Source: Entophlyctis helioformis
Taxonomy: Eukaryota > Chytridiomycota > Chytridiomycetes > Chytridiales > Chytriomycetaceae
Direction: 5' to 3'
Assembly: GCA_025526915.1 (NCBI GenBank)
Contig: JAHLKH010000333.1
Coordinates: 1-19,539, forward strand
Length of the DNA stretch: 19,539 nt
Of this stretch, positions 1 through 8,290 are shown one piece after another. Position 1 is the stretch's first letter. Every line of letters begins with the position of its first letter. The position numbers were made by a program, and so were the translations under genes. Under the pieces are notes generated by a model. The model had not been told where the DNA came from. It saw nothing but the letters and a program-made list of their open reading frames with translations, and did no database searches.

Positions 1-519
1 GGGACCTTCTCGTCGGCATTGACGAGCTCCTGGCCGTTGAAGATCACACTGGCGGACGATGTGAAGACCAGCTTGCCAACGCCGGCAACAGTGCAAGCAT
101 GGATGACGTTCTTGGTGCCTTCGACATTGACCTTGAAGTACACCTCCGTGGGCAGGCCGTGCGGCGGAGACGCAGTGTGGATAACCACTGTCTTGCCTGT
201 GCACGCCTTCAGAACGTCGTCGGGCTTGGTGATGTCACCAACGACAAACTCGGAGAGACGGGCATCTTCGAATGTCTGGCGCAGGTCGAAGATGGAGACG
301 ACATTGCCTCGAGCCAGCAGCTGGTTGACAATGGCGCGGCCAAGGAAGCCGCCGCCGCCGATAACAAGATAGTGATCGCTTGTGGGCTGTTCAGCAGTCA
401 GCCAGTCCAGCAGTCAGTTAGTCCCAGTGTGTGCGTGCGTGCGTGTGTACGGCCAGCGGAGGCGCAATTCTAACGGACTGCCATTCGTTTTGGTGAGAAA
501 CGTTTAATTGGCCCTTCAT
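1..519 (-). CDS. ERG26: Sterol-4-alpha-carboxylate 3-dehydrogenase, N-terminal part (ERG26/NSDHL type), partial
   Basis: Removes the C4 carboxylate of sterol intermediates with NAD(P)+ during C4 demethylation in ergosterol/cholesterol synthesis, usually at the ER. The exon at 386-1 reads as a Rossmann-fold short-chain dehydrogenase: LVIGGGGFLGRAIV (nucleotide-binding GxxGFLG), then VVSIFDLR, VVGDITKPDDV, VVIHTASPP, VNVEGTKNVIHAC and LVFTSSASV, in the order expected for 3-beta-HSD/NSDHL proteins. That exon has no start codon; its 5' side has a splice acceptor (aacag before 386) with a CTAACTGAC branch site. A 64-nt intron (387-450, GTAC..CAG) would join it in frame to a 23-codon first exon beginning at ATG 519. 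The catalytic YxxxK and the C-terminus lie beyond the left edge. Exon 1 is inferred; family assignment is firm, though a close 3-beta-HSD paralogue is possible. Confidence 0.82.
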
Positions 520-547
520 CTGAGGGGTGGGCAATAGGGCGAGGGAA

Positions 548-565
548 TGCCGGCAGTTGCCGGCA
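548..565. repeat. Twin TGCCGGCA palindromes
   Basis: Two identical 8-bp perfect palindromes, TGCCGGCA, lie at 548-555 and 558-565, separated by GT. They sit roughly 30-45 bp upstream of the proposed ERG26 start. They could be a dimeric binding site in that promoter, or an end signal of the neighbouring element. The function is unknown. Confidence 0.45.
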
Positions 566-743
566 AAATGCCCGACATCCAAACAATTACCAAGAATCAT
601 TGAATTAAATTGGACGCGAGAGGCGTCGAATGTAAGGCAAGCATAACACACGATGGAAGGTTCGAGTCAGCAACCAGCATGGACGACAGCGGGCGAGGCA
701 CATCCAACGAGTGCTTACCTTCGTAAAGTGACCCTATTGGTCG

Positions 744-761
744 ATCGGGAGGTGCCCCGAT
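744..761 (-). other. Perfect 6-bp hairpin immediately after the Fanzor stop codon
   Basis: On the minus strand the stop codon (764-762) is followed directly by ATCGGG, a six-base loop GCACCT, and CCCGAT. In TnpB and Fanzor systems the guide (omega) RNA usually comes from the 3' end of the nuclease gene and the element end, so a stem here is worth noting. A six-pair stem can also occur by chance. Confidence 0.3.
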
Positions 762-3700
762 TCATATTGTGCTGGAAGTCACAGCACGTGGAGTTGCATG
801 TGCCTTGCTGGCTCGTGACCCGCGGACAGACCGTGTCCGTGGTGGAGGCGGCAGGACGATGGGCGGATCGGGTGGTCTTGGAGGCCGCTGGTTGACAGGC
901 AGCTCAGGTACTGGAAGCTGCTGGACGACAGGCTGACTGGCCTTTGTGTGCGTCAAGTAGAGCGGCCGCTCTCCATCGAGCAAATGCCCCAGTGCGACCA
1001 TTCCGATGTTGGTGGCTCCAAGCACGTCTCGGTGGTAGACGGCCTTGCATGCTGTGCACTCGTAGCGTCGCAGGTTGGTGCGGTTCTTGTCTGGGATCCG
1101 TTGCTTGCACTGCGGGCACATCTGGCTGGTGAGGTTCTCGTTGCAGCGGTAGATCTGTGTGTGTGTGTGTGTGTGCATGATCGTGTGGTCAGTTGGTGCA
1201 CAGATGGATGGATGGATGGACAGCGTGGCATCAGACGCACATAGGCATATCCAGACGACCGCAGATGCCTGATGAGAAACTTCTCAAACACTGCATGCCG
1301 GCCACCCTCGCCAGTAAAGTCGATGCCCAATGCCCAGACAACGGGATGTCCTTCTCGGGTTTGGTCGAAGGGCAGGCCTTGAGATGCAGGAGATGCGCGC
1401 TTGCCAGTGGTCGATCCTGCCAGCTTCATGATGCCTTCAAGAGCATGTCCGCGAATAGACATGCTGTTGCTGCGCATGGAAAAACGCTCGGCCTTGACCT
1501 TCTGTGGAATGCCATGCCATGCCACTCAATGCAATCAGCAGGCGATCAAGCAGCATGGCGATCATGCCAATGCATTCAGAAGCAGAGAAAACATACCTTT
1601 GCATTCAGGAATGTCGAGCAGTACGCCAAGCAGCGAAGATCCCAAAAGGCTCTCTCGCCTGCTGAGACGTGGATCGGCATGCTTTGCCATCTTGAAGGCA
1701 ATCGCCTCATGGATGTCGGCTGCCTTGGCATATCGGCCATTGAACCTGGCACAAGAGACAGGCGCTGTGAGTTGATCTGGTCAAGAGTGCACAGAGTCAT
1801 TGCATACATACCATCGCAGAAGTTCGCGCTCAGCTTGAAACATGCCAGAGGAGAGCACATAGTTGGACTCGTGCGTGTATGTGCCGGTATTGACGTTGAG
1901 CAGCATGCTGGACGCGCCAAACAGGTACCGCTGGCCCCAGTCTAGACTGACAACGCGAACAGTCTGGTAGCCCTTTTCGGCGAGCAGCTTGTTGGCATCA
2001 GCAACATCAGGTAGTCGCTGGGATGCATTGAAGTTGCGCTTGGCCTGTCATGCCATGGCATGAGTGAGGGATGTGCAATGCATGTGCACCAATGCGCGAG
2101 GTTAGCATGCAAGTGACATACAAGGTTTGGCACTTTTGGCTTGGCAGCTGTGGATGGCATGTCAGTTGGTGTGGACAGCAAGTACGCGTCTGGATTGGCA
2201 CAGCAACTCACATTCGCCGTTGAGGTAATCAGGCACACAATCAGCCTCATTGGCAAGACTGGGAAGCTCGCATGAAGACGCCGTGTCGGGACCTGCGAAG
2301 CAAGGCGGCGGTTAGAATTGATGTGTGCACCAAAGCATCCAAGCACGGCACATACTGCAAGGCGACTCTGGACGGTCTGTGCGATAATCGCGAACCAACT
2401 GGCCGACGCTGTATCCGTTCGAGATGACGCTACTCATCCGTGTCCGTTTGGTTGGTCTCGCTGGGGGTAGAGCATCAACCGCAGCCTGGATGAAGTCCTG
2501 CGCTCCTTGCCACGCAGACGCTGCTTCTTGGCCGCTCGCGTCGCCTTGGCTCTAGCCGCTTTCTTGGCCTTGGTGTTGGCTGCGTCCATTTCCGCTTCGG
2601 CTTCTGCCGGCGTTTGATACCGGCCTTTCTTGGGGCGGAGGCCGGGAAGCAGGACGTCCATGACGCAATTCTCGCGACTCGAGCTGAATGCCTTCTTGAT
2701 CTCGCTGTCGGTTGACTTGAGTGTCAACTTTTTCGAGCCAGGCTCTTTGAGAAAGGTGGATTGTTAGTATCAAATCATAAAAAGATGGCACAAACAGGCA
2801 GTGCAACTTACTGATCGCAGCAAGTAGCTCCTTTCGCAGTGCTTGCAAAGCAGGATCCTGCCCCTTGCTGTCGCGCTCCTTCTTTGTCCCCATCACAGAC
2901 CAAAAGAGTGTCCTCTCTGTGATGAGAACGAAAGGGTCGCAGCTTGCCGGCTGCGGGCAAAGCTTGATGCTCTGTCTCCCAGCGAGATTGCGCAGCGCAT
3001 GGAACTTGCCGGGATGCGACAGCGACTCACTGAGCACAATCGCAGCGAGCTCGTCTAGCTCTGGAGGTAGCACGACAACGGCCTTGCCCTCTGTGGCTGA
3101 GGAAGAGCTGGATGCTGCGGCCTTCTTGCTGCGTGGCTTCTTTGGTGCGTCCTTGCCCTCCGTGGCTGGCGATGGGCTCGGCGCCGCACTCTCGGTGGTG
3201 GCAGCCTTCCCGACACATGGCTTCTTGGCGTCCTTGGCAGCGGCGGCCTTAGCAACGCGTGGCTTCTTGGCGGCTTTGGCAGCAGCACCGTTGGCAGCCG
3301 TGGCGTCCTTGGCAGTGGTGTCCTTGCCGACGCGTACCCTTGTCGGTGATTGAAGTGCTGGACGCGGTCCGCTTGTGGGTTGGCGCGGGGTCCTTGCCGA
3401 CGCGTACCTTCTTGGCTATGCCGCCCTTGTCGGTGATTGAAGTGCTGGACGCGGTCCGCTTGTGGGTTGGCGCGGGGTCCTTGCCGACGCGTACCTTCTT
3501 GGCTACGCCGCCCTTGTCGGTGATTGAAGTGCTGGACGCGGTCCGCTTGTGGGTTGGCACGGCGTCCTCAGTGGCAGCCTTCCCAACGCGTGGCTTCTTG
3601 GTGGCTATGGCAGCAGCAAGCCTGGCGTCCCTGGTGGCTTTGGCAGCTGCATCCCTGACGGCTTTGGCAGCTGCACGCTCGGCGTCCCTGGCGGCTTTGG

Positions 3701-5267
3701 CAGCTGCACGCTTGGCGTCCCTGACGGCTTTGGCAGCTGCGCGCTTGGCGTCCCTGGCGGCGTTGGCAGCTACACGCTTGGGATCCTTGGCGTCTGCGGC
3801 GTCCTTGGCAGCTTTGGCAGCAGCGCGCTTGGCGGCGTTGGCAGCAGCACGCTTGGCGGTCTCAGCGTCCCTGGCTTTCTTGATCAGGTACGTAGTCCAC
3901 GCCGTCGCTTGCTTGGGAGTTGAACCGCGCACAAGCTTGAGGCACGCTGCAAACACCAGGTCGGACTGGCTTCCAATGTAGTGCTGCGCCAGCATGGCAC
4001 ACACACTCTTGGCGAGGTTGCTGAAGATATCATTCGCAGCTTCCGCGCAGAGGCTGCCGTCAAGCCTGTCTGGTAGAGCCGGCTCCTGCGCGACGGCTGG
4101 CGGCATTTTGGGCTGTGGTATGCCTTTCTTGATCGCATTGGCGTGCACCATGCCTCGCGTCCATGACCGGTGCATCATCAGCTGCATGGCCGTGACGAGC
4201 CACGCGTTGATCGTGCTCATATTGAGACCCGGCTGGGCCATCTGCTTGCCACTGAAAATGTACGACAGGTGGCGCAGCATACAGGCCATGGACGTCTCGC
4301 CGCCAGAAGCGCTGCTGATGATCTCCGTGAGCAGCTGGTTCGCTGTTGGCACCGCCGGTGCTGCTCCTGGCTGCTCAGACTCGTCGGCGTCCTCAGACTC
4401 GTCGGCGTCCTCAGACTCGTCGGCGTCCTCGATGTCCTCAATGTCCTCATACTCGTCGGCGTCCTCGCTGTCCTTTGACTTCTTGACCCTCTCGTGCAGA
4501 CATATCTCGAGTCTCGTGCCCGTGGCGAGTGGCACCGGATCGCCAAAGCGAGGATCGCTGCTCTCTGGGTTGTACAAACTTGAGCCATACATGATCCGCG
4601 CGTTGATGCCCTTTCTGAGCGTAAATCGGCCGGACAGGAAATCCTCCCTTGACACGCCACCGGGGCGGTTGGTGCGTCTGAGTTGCTGGGATCGTCGAGG
4701 GCTCGGATATCATCGTGCTCAAGAAGCAGAACCCGGTCTGCTTTTCTTGGAACCACTGGTAAACGTGGTATTTTGGCGGGAGGGGCGCGTCTTGAACGAT
4801 CTCGAGGAGCTCTTCAAGGACGGCACCAATGACGATAAGGCCGGCCTGCCGAGTACCGACGGTGAACGAGTACACACGGGTAAACTTGTCCTCGACGATC
4901 AGATCCCGCGTCCATGTCTCTGGCGTCTTCCTGCCATGAAGGCCATGGAATCTGACGCGCAATGGATCACTCGAGGTAAGGTCCTGCACACCACGCCAAG
5001 CTGCCAGTCAGTACATGCATCGCCATGCATGCAGGCAGAATGGCGATCCTAAATCGTACCTCGTATAGCACTCTCATGCCACAACGATCAGCCGCGTCCA
5101 CAGCGGGTCGATCGGTCGCGTCCACAGCGGGTAGATTGGTTGCGCCTCCTTTTGATTGCCGCACCTTGTCGCCGATGGCCGCAAGGAGTGTTATGAATCG
5201 CGCGGTAACGATCTGGCTCATCTTTCTGAGCTTCAGCTGTAGTGCCCGTCGTGAGCGAATGACGACT
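762..5267 (-). CDS. Fanzor (eukaryotic TnpB-like) RNA-guided nuclease with long N-terminal extension; frame breaks in the extension
   Basis: Fanzors are OMEGA nucleases with a RuvC fold that cut DNA guided by an RNA. Core exons: 2356-2744, 2292-2212, 2147-2122, 2044-1812, 1745-1597, 1524-1241 and 1154-762, all phase-compatible. RuvC-I is VVSLDWGQRYLF (near 1940), followed by the typical THESNYVLSSG..ERELLRW block. RuvC-II is YRCNENLTSQMCPQCK (1150-1105). RuvC-III is YHRDVLGATNIGM (about 1041-1003). D, E and D are all present, and CPQC/CTAC form the zinc ribbon. The C-tail is proline-rich. Upstream exons are 5267-5060 and 4983-2812. They carry an acidic ESEDAD run, lysine/alanine hendecads and 29-aa repeats, with no fold I recognise. 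Frame breaks lie near 4734, 4663, 3338 and within 2434-2549. A separate gene could start at ATG 5221; otherwise it continues the XPG gene upstream. Confidence 0.78.
1155..1240 (-). other. Fanzor intron whose 3' splice site lies in a (CA)n microsatellite
   Basis: The 86-nt intron between the RuvC-II-proximal exon and the zinc-ribbon exon starts GTGCGT after GCCTAT. It holds a short TGGA tetranucleotide array (plus strand 1204-1220) and ends in an uninterrupted (CA)n run whose last CAG is the acceptor. The splice keeps phase 0 and gives AY-IYRCNENLTS, the expected RuvC-II context. The usual pyrimidine tract is replaced by the dinucleotide repeat. Confidence 0.65.
1156..1177. repeat. (TG)n dinucleotide microsatellite
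   Basis: About eleven TG units on the plus strand, inside the last intron of the Fanzor gene and touching its 3' splice site. A length change should not alter the reading frame, but it could affect splicing. Confidence 0.9.
3321..3570 (-). repeat. 87-bp tandem repeat coding 29-aa units (THKRTASSTSITDKGG..)
   Basis: Exact 87-bp spacing separates the repeated TGTCGGTGAT landmarks at 3341, 3428 and 3515. Each unit encodes THKRTASSTSITDKGG, then V or I, then AKKVRVGKDPAP, a basic serine/threonine-rich motif. Units are nearly identical, which implies recent duplication or homogenisation. The copy that is last in reading order (3321-3350) lacks 17 nt within its GGxAKKV codons, which shifts the frame of everything downstream. 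Confidence 0.85.
3600..3870 (-). repeat. 33-bp tandem repeats coding lysine/alanine/arginine hendecads
   Basis: Degenerate 33-bp units such as GCTTTGGCAGCTGCACGC on the plus strand recur through this stretch. On the minus strand they give 11-residue units of the kind KRAAAKAARDA. Eleven-residue periodicity rich in A, K, R and D fits long amphipathic or coiled-coil helices, as in LEA proteins or H1-like tails. It probably forms a flexible or helical, basic, nucleic-acid-friendly linker. Confidence 0.8.
4378..4431 (-). repeat. Three 18-bp repeats coding an acidic ESEDAD tract
   Basis: Three perfect copies of GACTCGTCGGCGTCCTCA (plus strand) lie in tandem at 4378-4395, 4396-4413 and 4414-4431. 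They encode an acidic Glu/Asp/Ser run in the middle of the composite gene. Acidic tracts like this often act as casein-kinase-II targets or charge-balancing partners of nearby basic regions. Confidence 0.85.
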
Positions 5268-5325
5268 CTACCAAAACACGCATGTCAGCAAGTGCTCTCA
5301 CGGCACATCGCACAGCATACATCAC

Positions 5326-8157
5326 TTACACTCGCGTTGTGCCAGAAGGAAACCTGCGGTGCTGCAGGCCTGACCTTTGCCTGTTGGTCTTCGCGGCCTT
5401 CTTTGCCTCAGTATCTACAGCTTCCGTTTCGCTCTTCTTTTTGAGCTTGGCGAGCATGGCTGGCGTGAGAGGGCGTGGTGCCTGCAGAGGTTGGATGGCA
5501 ACATGAGCAATGCATTCCGAGTGCACAAAATACATATGCAAGCATCAATGGTACATCAGAACTAACCGTCGTCTGGGTGTCTGCAGCTCGATTGAGAGAA
5601 AAGACAACCCGCTGTGCTTGTCCAGGCCAACAGTTGGTAGATGACCATTTACGCTTGGGCGGCGTTGGCGGTTGAAGCCCCTGTCAATTGGAAAAATGAG
5701 CGACTGCACCAAGTCATCACATGCACACACGGCCAGTGTAGACAGAGACGCACCGATGCCTGCTCGATGATCGACTTTAGCAGAGCAATAGCCTCGGCTG
5801 CTGCTCGACAAGTGTCACTGGTTGGCCCTTCGTTTGAGCTTTCAGGTCTTTCAGCTGTTTTATGGCCCTGTCGCGGATTTCGGCAAAGGTCTTTGAGGAA
5901 ACGCGGCGGGTGTTGATCTTGCCTTGATACTTGGGTTTCTGCTTGTTTTTCTGCGTTTCTGGTACTAAAGTAGCACATTCGACAAAGGCAGCACTGTGAG
6001 TGGATGGTGTCAAGTCATTCTGATGCAAGCAGCACGTACTTGGAGTTGATGAATGCTCAAAGGGTACGCATGGAGGATACACGATCTTGTTCAGCTGGTT
6101 CTGCATCACCAAAGCGACAGTCTGTTCGATGGACAGTGGATTGGGTTAGACACTTCAAGGCAAGAAATGCACATGAGTCCAAGTCATGCAGAAACTTACG
6201 GTTGCATGCTGAATGGCCCAAGCTGGTTTGTTGAGCAACGTGCGCGCTTCCCGTACAGGAGGCTTCTTGCAGGCAAGCGCTACAAGTCGCGCGCTTGCCG
6301 CCCGGCTGATCCTCGCCAGAATGTCGCGGCCCGCGACTCCGCCATGATTGCCAGAGAGACGGCCCGCCGCGTGCTTGACAATGCAGTCAAATGCGATCGG
6401 GCAGCCGTTGACCTGCTCAAACGCGGTGTCCATTTGCTCGCTGCTGACAATGGTCTCGAGGTGCCGGTTGATGTCGCTCTGCGTCAGATGCACGACGTTG
6501 GAGTCTGGGTGTCGTTCTTGCCAGTTGGAGTGGGTCAGGAGGCAGCCGTCATGTCGCTGGCAACTGCATCACGATCCAAAAGTTGCATCAAGGACAGGAG
6601 AACAGAGTCAGCAATGCGAGAACCTGCAGAGATCGCATGCATGAGTACCTTGGTTGAGCTGCGGCGGTCTTGACGGCAGCCTTGCCGCTGTCATTCCATG
6701 TGGTGATAGATGGTCAGTACAGTGCTCTGCATGCAAATGCATCAACAGTGCCGCGTGCTTGACCGATCGCGCAATGACTTGCCTCTGCCCTTGCGCATCG
6801 CGAGATTGACCGCTGCTTCTGCTTGGGGCTTTGAACGCCGCAGCGGAAGCTCCTGACTCGTCGAGGTAAACGAAAACGTCAAAGGCGTTGAGAAATGCCT
6901 TGGCGAGGTCCTCGCCTCCGATTGGCAACAAGTCCTTGACGTACGCGTCCCTGAGGCCCGTCAGGAAGTCGTCGGAAAACTTGCGGTTGCGGAGGCGATC
7001 ACGGAAGCCGGCCAGATCCGTGATTCCCTTGCTTATCACGCCATCAACGTACTCGTTAATGAACTTGGCACCAAAACCAATGCCTGCAAGATGATGTGAG
7101 TGGCAACGCATGTTAGTCGGCATCGCAGCATGGATGACAATACAGAGCATGAAGCCAGGAATCGCACGCACCACGCCCGTAGCAATCGAAAAAGTCATTC
7201 TTGGCGAATGCAGCTAGAGTTCGGCAAGAGCCATCGAACTCGTACACTCCCATGGCTGACGCAGTGGACGGGATACCTGCATGGTTATAAGACCGGATCT
7301 CGCTGTCATGTCCCTTGCGCATGCTCATCGTGATGACAGGGCAGCGGCCGTCGCAGTGCATCACCAAGTCCGAGTCGTTGGCGATAACCACCATTGGTGT
7401 GTCGCTGTTGCAAGATGAAGACTGTTAGCCGTCAATCAAAACATACAGTTGCGATGGCGGTCAATACCTTGGATTTCTTGCATACTCGGCTGCGCACCGG
7501 GCGATGCAAACGTCCGCCTCGTGGTCACACCAATGAGCCGTATGCTGTGGCTTGGTCTCGAGGATCTCCGCGATCGCCTCGTAAATACGCTGCTTGTCGT
7601 CGTGCGTGAGCGTGAACGAACGTCGCAGCGCCTGTCTGTCTTTCCTGGATCATTGATGGTTAGTTAGAATCGCCTCGATGTGGCATGAAGAAGTGGACGC
7701 ACCTGGTCAAGTGTTTCGATCTCTTGCACTTGCCGCGTTTGCGAATGCACCGCAGAACAGTGGCCACCCCATTCAGGACCTTAACGGCACGGTGCCTGTG
7801 CTCGATCTTAAGCCCAGAGTCGCCGTGCTGACCGTCAACATGAAAGACGTATGTGTGCTTGTCGCCGAACTTGCCAATGAACGACTCGAGTACTGGCTCG
7901 AGGACTGACTTTCGTTCGGCCATGGATGGTTGTAGATCAGGCCTTCCTTGCCCGATAAAGTACGCAAAGAAGACGCTCATCACATCGACGTGGACAATGC
8001 CGCAAGTGCTGGGTGTGGCCGTGTTGGTGTCGCTCGGATCTCGTGGCAGTTGTGCATTGTCCAACACAAATGTCAACGCCGAAGACCAAGGCACGTCCTT
8101 GTGTATGACGACGGCCTTTGCCTTCCTGGAATGTGCAGACTGGCCGATGATGCCCAT
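5326..8157 (-). CDS. XPG/FEN1-superfamily PIN-domain nuclease (possibly the N-terminal half of a composite XPG-Fanzor protein)
   Basis: A nuclease of the structure-specific 5' flap/XPG family, expected to cut branched or flapped DNA with two metal ions. Exons: 8157-7703, 7644-7468, 7404-7172, 7083-6779, a short one near 6681-6649, 6563-6200, 6121-5754, 5680-5567 and 5481-5330. The protein starts MGIIGQ, as XPG-family proteins start with MGI. N-region metal ligands are D58 (VHVDV) and D108 (FHVDG). The I-region has E194 and D196 (CDHEADVCIA), then D221 and D223 (ANDSDLV). A helix-two-turn-helix follows at about 289 (GIGFGAKFINEYV). The tail has CDK/NLS-like PTPPKRK and many lysines. One frame break lies near 5826-5828. 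A TAA at 5328-5326 would end the gene, but a strong GTAAGT donor overlaps it and splices in frame to the next exon. It does not match FEN1, EXO1 or XPG closely by eye. Confidence 0.78.
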
Positions 8158-8161
8158 GTTG

Positions 8162-8214
8162 TGCGTGTGTGCGTGCGCGGCTGCTGATCGTGCGTGCGCG
8201 GCTGCTGATTGTGC

Positions 8215-8251
<37 letters not shown>

Positions 8252-8290
8252 CGTGTGCGGTTGCTGATCGTGCGTGCGCGGCTGCTGAAA
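8162..8290. repeat. Minisatellite plus (GT)n tract just upstream of the nuclease start codon
   Basis: Four copies of a roughly 21-bp unit, core GTGCGTGCGCGGCTGCTGAT, lie two on each side of a (GT)n run of about 28 bp (8217-8245). The array ends within 5 bp of the ATG at 8157, so it forms the 5' untranslated region or proximal promoter of the minus-strand XPG-like gene. Alternating purine-pyrimidine DNA of this kind can adopt Z-DNA and changes length readily. Confidence 0.8.

Larger units (their letters stand above)
520..761. other. Short intergenic region between ERG26 start and Fanzor stop
   Basis: No gene is visible. This stretch must hold the ERG26 promoter and the 3' untranslated region of the Fanzor gene, both read on the minus strand. 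It contains a double TGCCGGCA palindrome and a short hairpin beside the Fanzor stop codon, listed separately. If the Fanzor locus is a mobile element, its downstream end lies here. Confidence 0.6.
744..8157 (-). mobile_element. Fanzor-bearing accessory locus with an XPG-type nuclease
   Basis: All coding sequence here is on the minus strand and is carried through 17 introns, most of 58-88 nt, from ATG 8157 to TGA 762. The 5' third encodes an XPG/FEN1-type PIN nuclease. The middle is low-complexity and repetitive, and the 3' end encodes a Fanzor nuclease. Fanzors are eukaryotic TnpB relatives usually carried by transposons, which suggests this is an element or a captured remnant. I found no terminal inverted repeats or target-site duplication, so the ends are only the coding limits plus the 3' hairpin. 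Five frame breaks fall in the middle part. Phase analysis joins the two nuclease parts in frame across a well-formed intron (5268-5329). Confidence 0.5.

Noticed and set aside
1..473. Two plus-strand frames at the left edge
   Set aside because: They are antisense to the clear ERG26 exon and carry no motif.
953..1525. A 190-codon minus-strand frame taken as one exon through the CA repeat
   Set aside because: Past 1240 this frame departs from the Fanzor zinc-ribbon frame. Splicing at 1240/1154 recovers the RuvC-II and RuvC-III motifs instead.
3321..3570. CRISPR-like regular spacing
   Set aside because: The whole 87-bp unit is repeated, with no unique spacers, and it is in frame within a coding exon. 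It is a protein repeat.
3259..3981. Long plus-strand Ala/Leu/Ser-rich frame of 240 codons
   Set aside because: It is the reverse of the lysine/alanine repeats of the minus-strand gene. Simple repeats with few stops stay open on both strands, and it has no independent features.
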